A stretch of DNA of 9,883 bases. It comes from JAZFYD01 sp036443405. Its GTDB lineage: Bacteria > Planctomycetota > PLA2. A program made the position numbers and the translations under genes. The stretch lies in the NCBI GenBank assembly GCA_036443405.1, contig JAZFYD010000146.1:1-9883 (forward strand), read 5' to 3'. Below are positions 7,479-9,883 of the stretch, one piece after another; within the stretch, counting starts at the first letter, position 1; every line of letters begins with the position of its first letter. The notes beneath the pieces were generated by a model. That model saw only the letters and a program-made list of their open reading frames with translations. It was not told the DNA's origin and searched no databases.

Positions 7479-7579
7479 GAGACGCGAATTCTAAAGAACC
7501 ACCGGGCCGAGGGGGAGTGCGTGATCCCATGCGCCCACGCAAATTGGTCGCAAGCAGCCCCACGGGCCGTTTTGCGCCG

Positions 7580-7608
7580 TTGAAGGCACAAAAGCGGATG
7601 GGTACGAT
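7580..7608 (+). promoter_or_regulatory. Candidate sigma70-type promoter for the PAS/GAF sensor
   Basis: TTGAAG (7580-7585) and TACGAT (7603-7608) are separated by exactly 17 bases, each close to the TTGACA/TATAAT consensus. This would start transcription near 7615 and give a leader of about 50 bases before the TTG start at 7667. The 200-bp divergent region otherwise holds the VOC ribosome site and a weak 6-bp stem (7518-7523 with 7536-7541); no operator or riboswitch is recognised. The spacing supports it, but no transcription data can be seen. Confidence 0.4.
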
Positions 7609-7654
7609 ACTCCGGATTCGCTAGGATGGCGGTCGCGCCCGGATGGCCGACGCG

Positions 7655-7660
7655 AAGGGG
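7655..7660 (+). promoter_or_regulatory. Ribosome binding site deciding the TTG start of the sensor
   Basis: AAGGGG lies 6 bases before the TTG at 7667. The only in-frame upstream ATG (7643) runs into TGA at 7661-7663, so TTG is the only workable start that keeps the first membrane helix. Confidence 0.55.
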
Positions 7661-7666
7661 TGATTC

Positions 7667-9577
7667 TTGATCGTAGTCGCGGTTGTCTCTGTTCTGCTTT
7701 ACTGCATTGGCGCCATCGTCGCACTCCGACTGATGCCGACGGCAGGGCGCGGAACCGCGTGGTCCTGGATCGCCGCGGCCCTCTCCCTCGCGGCAGTGAC
7801 ACACGTCGGACTCCTTGGCGCGCACATGCTAGGTGTCTGGACCATGCCGACCAACATGGCCGCGAACCTCTCGGTTCTCGCGGATCTCGGCGTGGCGGCG
7901 TGTTTCCTGGTGGGTATCCGCGCCCTCGGGCCGGTTGTTGCAGCCACTCGCCGCATGGAGCGCGAGATGCGGCAGCTTCTCGAGTCGGCGCCGACCGCCA
8001 TGTATCTGACGGACTCCGAAGATCGCATCCGCCTTGTCAACGCCGGCGCGGTAACACTCTTCGAGTATTCGCGCGACGCTCTTGTCGGGATGGACGCGGT
8101 CGAACTCGTCGGTGAGGAGTCGCGCGAGGTCTACCGCGCCGCGCGCACGAGTTTTCTCAATCAGCCGCGGCCGCGGGTCATCGGACGGGAGGACCCCTTC
8201 GAATGCCGGCGGCAGGCGGGAGGCTGTTTCCCGGCCGAGGTGAGTCTGAGCGCGTTGGATACCGGCGCCGGTTCCTACACGATCAACGCCATCCGCGACC
8301 TCACCGCAAGCCGCGATGCGCACGCCGCGCTCGAGGAGAGCGAGGCGGTGGCCAAGAGTCTGCTTAACGATGTGCTCGACAGCTCGTCGGTGGGGATCAG
8401 CATCATCACCGCCCGTCATCGCGTCGCTTGGGTCAACAGTTCCTATGAGAGTTACTTCGGTGTTTCGCGCGCGGAGATTGTTGGTTACGACTGCCGACGG
8501 CTCGTGACGGAGCGCATCCGCTACATGATGGAAAACCCGATGGCATTCGGCGAAAAGGTGCTCGCCGCCTACGAGAGCGGAGCGGACATCGCGCACTTCG
8601 AGTGCCACATCCTGCCCGAACCCGGCCGCCGCGAGCTCTGGCTCGATCACTGGAGCCAACCAATTCGGAGCGGGTACTACGCCGGCGGCCGGATCGAACA
8701 CTACACCGACATCACGGAGCGGAAGCGCGCCGACGAACGCATCCATCTCTTGGCCCGCGTCGCCCGTCAGATGCAGATCGGCCTCATCATCTACCGGCTG
8801 GAAAACGACGAGGACCCGACCAGCTTGCGCGTCGCTTCGGTGAACCCTGAGGCGGAGAAGCTACTGAGCATCACCGCCGAGGAGAGTCTCGGCAAGCGAA
8901 TCACGGAGGTCTTCCCCAAGCTAGAGGAGCGAGGGATTCCCAAGCTCTTTGCGGAGGTCGTTCGGTCCGGCGAGGTCTACGCCGAGGACAAGTTCGAGTA
9001 CGGGGACGACAACGTCGACGAGAACATCTGGTCGTTCAAGGCGTTCCCGCTTCCGGATCGATGCGTCGGCTGCGTTTTCGAACGGGTCACGGATCAGGTG
9101 CGCTCCGAGGACCTCGTGAAGCACCTTGTCGCGGGCGCGTCGGTGAGCGGCGACGAGTTCTTCCACTCGATCGTGGCCTATCTCGCACGCAGCCTTGACC
9201 TCGACTATGCGTTCGTAGGCGAGGTTACGGAAGACGGACAGCGGATTCGGACCATCGCGGGATATGTCGACGGGAAGTTCAGCGACAACATCGAATACGA
9301 GCTCGCGGGATCGCCTTGCGAGCAGGTGGTGACCGGCGGTGCCTGCGTTCACGCCAGCGGCGTGCAGGCACGCTTCCCGAAAGATGAGCTATTGACGGAG
9401 ATCCAGGCCGAGAGCTACATCGCGTCGCCGCTATGGGATTCAGAGGGCAAGGTGATCGGGCTGATCAACGGGCTCGGCCGGCGGCCGCTCGCGAATCCCA
9501 GTCTTGGGAAGACGGTGCTCGAGATCTTCGCTTCGCGCGCTTCTGCGGAACTCGAAGCGCGCGGCGTGCGCGGTTGA
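7667..9577 (+). CDS. Membrane-anchored multi-PAS/GAF sensor protein lacking an output domain
   Basis: 636 residues. Three N-terminal hydrophobic segments (about 1-22, 31-55, 63-88) anchor it in the inner membrane. They are followed by PAS1 (about 101-215, LLESAPTAMYLTDSEDRIRLVNAGA), PAS2 (about 230-352, LDSSSVGISIITARHRVAWVNSSYESYFGVS, ending in the PAC-type HYTDITERKRADERIH) and a PAS-like third domain (about 358-478, ending VFERVTDQVRSEDL). A GAF domain closes the protein (about 490-632, SPLWDSEGKVIGLINGLG ... FASRASAELEARG). Such arrays sense ligands, redox state or light and normally pass the signal to a histidine kinase, GGDEF/EAL or HTH domain. None follows: the protein stops directly after the GAF at TGA 9575-9577, and only 60 bases remain before the convergent gene. 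It may work through a partner protein or be a C-terminally truncated kinase. No heme- or bilin-binding residue can be assigned. The TTG start follows AAGGGG. Confidence 0.88.
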   Translation: MIVVAVVSVLLYCIGAIVALRLMPTAGRGTAWSWIAAALSLAAVTHVGLLGAHMLGVWTMPTNMAANLSVLADLGVAACFLVGIRALGPVVAATRRMEREMRQLLESAPTAMYLTDSEDRIRLVNAGAVTLFEYSRDALVGMDAVELVGEESREVYRAARTSFLNQPRPRVIGREDPFECRRQAGGCFPAEVSLSALDTGAGSYTINAIRDLTASRDAHAALEESEAVAKSLLNDVLDSSSVGISIITARHRVAWVNSSYESYFGVSRAEIVGYDCRRLVTERIRYMMENPMAFGEKVLAAYESGADIAHFECHILPEPGRRELWLDHWSQPIRSGYYAGGRIEHYTDITERKRADERIHLLARVARQMQIGLIIYRLENDEDPTSLRVASVNPEAEKLLSITAEESLGKRITEVFPKLEERGIPKLFAEVVRSGEVYAEDKFEYGDDNVDENIWSFKAFPLPDRCVGCVFERVTDQVRSEDLVKHLVAGASVSGDEFFHSIVAYLARSLDLDYAFVGEVTEDGQRIRTIAGYVDGKFSDNIEYELAGSPCEQVVTGGACVHASGVQARFPKDELLTEIQAESYIASPLWDSEGKVIGLINGLGRRPLANPSLGKTVLEIFASRASAELEARGVRG

Positions 9578-9579
9578 TT

Positions 9580-9589
9580 AACGATCGTT
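9580..9589. repeat. Perfect 10-bp palindrome just past the sensor stop
   Basis: AACGATCGTT equals its own reverse complement and begins 2 bases after the sensor's TGA. It could be a protein-binding site or chance; no T-run or second copy is seen. Confidence 0.45.
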
Positions 9590-9593
9590 CTGG

Positions 9594-9652
9594 ACGGGCG
9601 GGGCCCTATGCCCCCAGAACCCCGGGCCCGTAGGGCCCTATACCCCTAGAAC
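9594..9652. repeat. GC-rich direct repeat and palindromes between convergent genes
   Basis: GGGCCCTATGCCCCCAGAAC (9601-9620) recurs as GGGCCCTATACCCCTAGAAC (9633-9652), 18 of 20 identical and 32 bases apart start to start. GGGCCC also occurs at 9624-9629. Foldings include GGGGC/GCCCC (9600-9604 with 9610-9614) enclosed by ACGGGC/GCCCGT (9594-9599 with 9626-9631), and the perfect palindrome TAGGGCCCTA (9631-9640). The second copy covers the stop codon and last residues (VLGV) of the zinc-ribbon gene. The position between convergent stops suits a bidirectional transcription end, but there is no T-run for an intrinsic terminator. Confidence 0.6.
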
Positions 9653-9838
9653 TTTGAGGAAGCCCTCCACCGCGGCGGTCTTCGCCGAATGATCGGGGGC
9701 GTCCTTGATCAGCGACAAGTGCTTCTCCGCTTCGACCTTGTTTGCACAAGCGTCGCAAAGCCGCACCTTCACCGGTTCGGTCCCCTTGAATACGGTGTGT
9801 TCGAAAGTTGCGTGCTCCTTGCAGACGACACAGCGCAT
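9638..9838 (-). CDS. Small McsA-like zinc-ribbon protein
   Basis: 66 residues with two CxxC knuckles, C3-V-V-C6 and C28-D-A-C31, spaced as in the first zinc module of McsA/YacH (CxxC, about 21 residues with 'AT-EHTVFKG-EPVKV-LCD-CA', CxxC). The rest (32-66) is a short helical tail, VEAEKHLSLIKDAPDHSAKTAAVEGFLKVLGV. Full McsA, the activator of the McsB arginine kinase, is about 180 residues and has a C-terminal UVR coiled region; neither is present, so this is a stand-alone module of unknown role, probably a Zn-binding adaptor or metal/thiol sensor. The ATG start is supported by GGAGGC (complement of 9843-9848) a few bases upstream. It converges on the sensor gene; the upstream promoter would lie in 9849-9883 or beyond the window. 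Confidence is high for a real zinc-binding gene and moderate for the McsA link. Confidence 0.8.
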   Translation of the reverse strand: MRCVVCKEHATFEHTVFKGTEPVKVRLCDACANKVEAEKHLSLIKDAPDHSAKTAAVEGFLKVLGV

Positions 9839-9842
9839 ACTC

Positions 9843-9848
9843 GCCTCC
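9843..9848 (-). promoter_or_regulatory. Ribosome binding site of the zinc-ribbon gene
   Basis: On the minus strand this reads GGAGGC, 4 bases before the ATG at 9836-9838. It confirms that this 66-codon frame is translated. Confidence 0.65.
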
Positions 9849-9883
9849 GTACTTGGAGAAGATACTCCGGCCCGATCTTACTG

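Noticed and set aside
7488..7493. TAGAAT as a minus-strand -10 box for the VOC gene
   Set aside because: No -35-like hexamer at 16-18 bases, and the leader would be only about 14 bases.
7643..7663. Six-codon ORF (ATG to TGA) as a leader peptide before the sensor
   Set aside because: Too short, no attenuator-like structure or repeated codons; probably chance.
9600..9614. Intrinsic terminator after the sensor
   Set aside because: The GGGGC/GCCCC stem is present but no T-run follows on either strand, so it was listed only as repeat structure.
1..9883. CRISPR array, tRNA/rRNA, transposase or defence system
   Set aside because: No regularly spaced repeats, no tRNA-like cloverleaf or rRNA sequence recognised, and no nuclease, integrase or toxin-antitoxin motifs in any convincing frame.

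Overview
This is a GC-rich bacterial window (mid-60s % GC by eye) that I read as eight genes: one cut at the left edge and seven complete. Nothing in it fixes the taxon. The mix of an M64-type metallopeptidase, a metallopeptidase/ATP-grasp gene pair, a PAS/GAF sensor, a McsA-like zinc ribbon and frequent non-ATG starts suggests a free-living environmental Gram-negative such as a deltaproteobacterium/myxobacterium-like lineage or a planctomycete. That placement is inference only.

Left part (1-4127, + strand): the 3' end of a gene that may encode a zinc-binding metallopeptidase overlaps by 4 bases (ATGA) an ATP-grasp ligase of the D-Ala-D-Ala ligase type. After 93 bp follows a secreted M64-family metallopeptidase with a signal peptide and a short TPR-like segment. 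After another gap comes a GT4-type glycosyltransferase whose coding sequence clearly begins upstream of its first canonical start codon.

Middle (4128-6611): the gap after the glycosyltransferase holds a non-coding element of about 200 bp bounded by imperfect 26-bp inverted repeats of the 'cagaggcac' type, with nested inverted repeats inside. Next, on the minus strand, is an APC-superfamily transporter of about 12 membrane segments fused to two universal-stress-protein (USP) domains.

Right part (6687-9883): a minus-strand protein of two tandem VOC domains sits upstream of the transporter. Across a 200-bp divergent intergenic region lies a plus-strand membrane sensor (3 TM, three PAS-like domains, one GAF) that ends without any recognisable output domain. 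It converges on a small minus-strand protein that looks like the first zinc-binding module of McsA. The short convergent gap between them carries an 18/20 direct repeat and several GC-rich palindromes.

I do not see a phage, a transposase, a CRISPR array, rRNA/tRNA or a clear defence system. The observations most worth following are the nested inverted-repeat element, the missing start of the glycosyltransferase, the output-less sensor, the orphan zinc ribbon and the peptidase/ligase pair.
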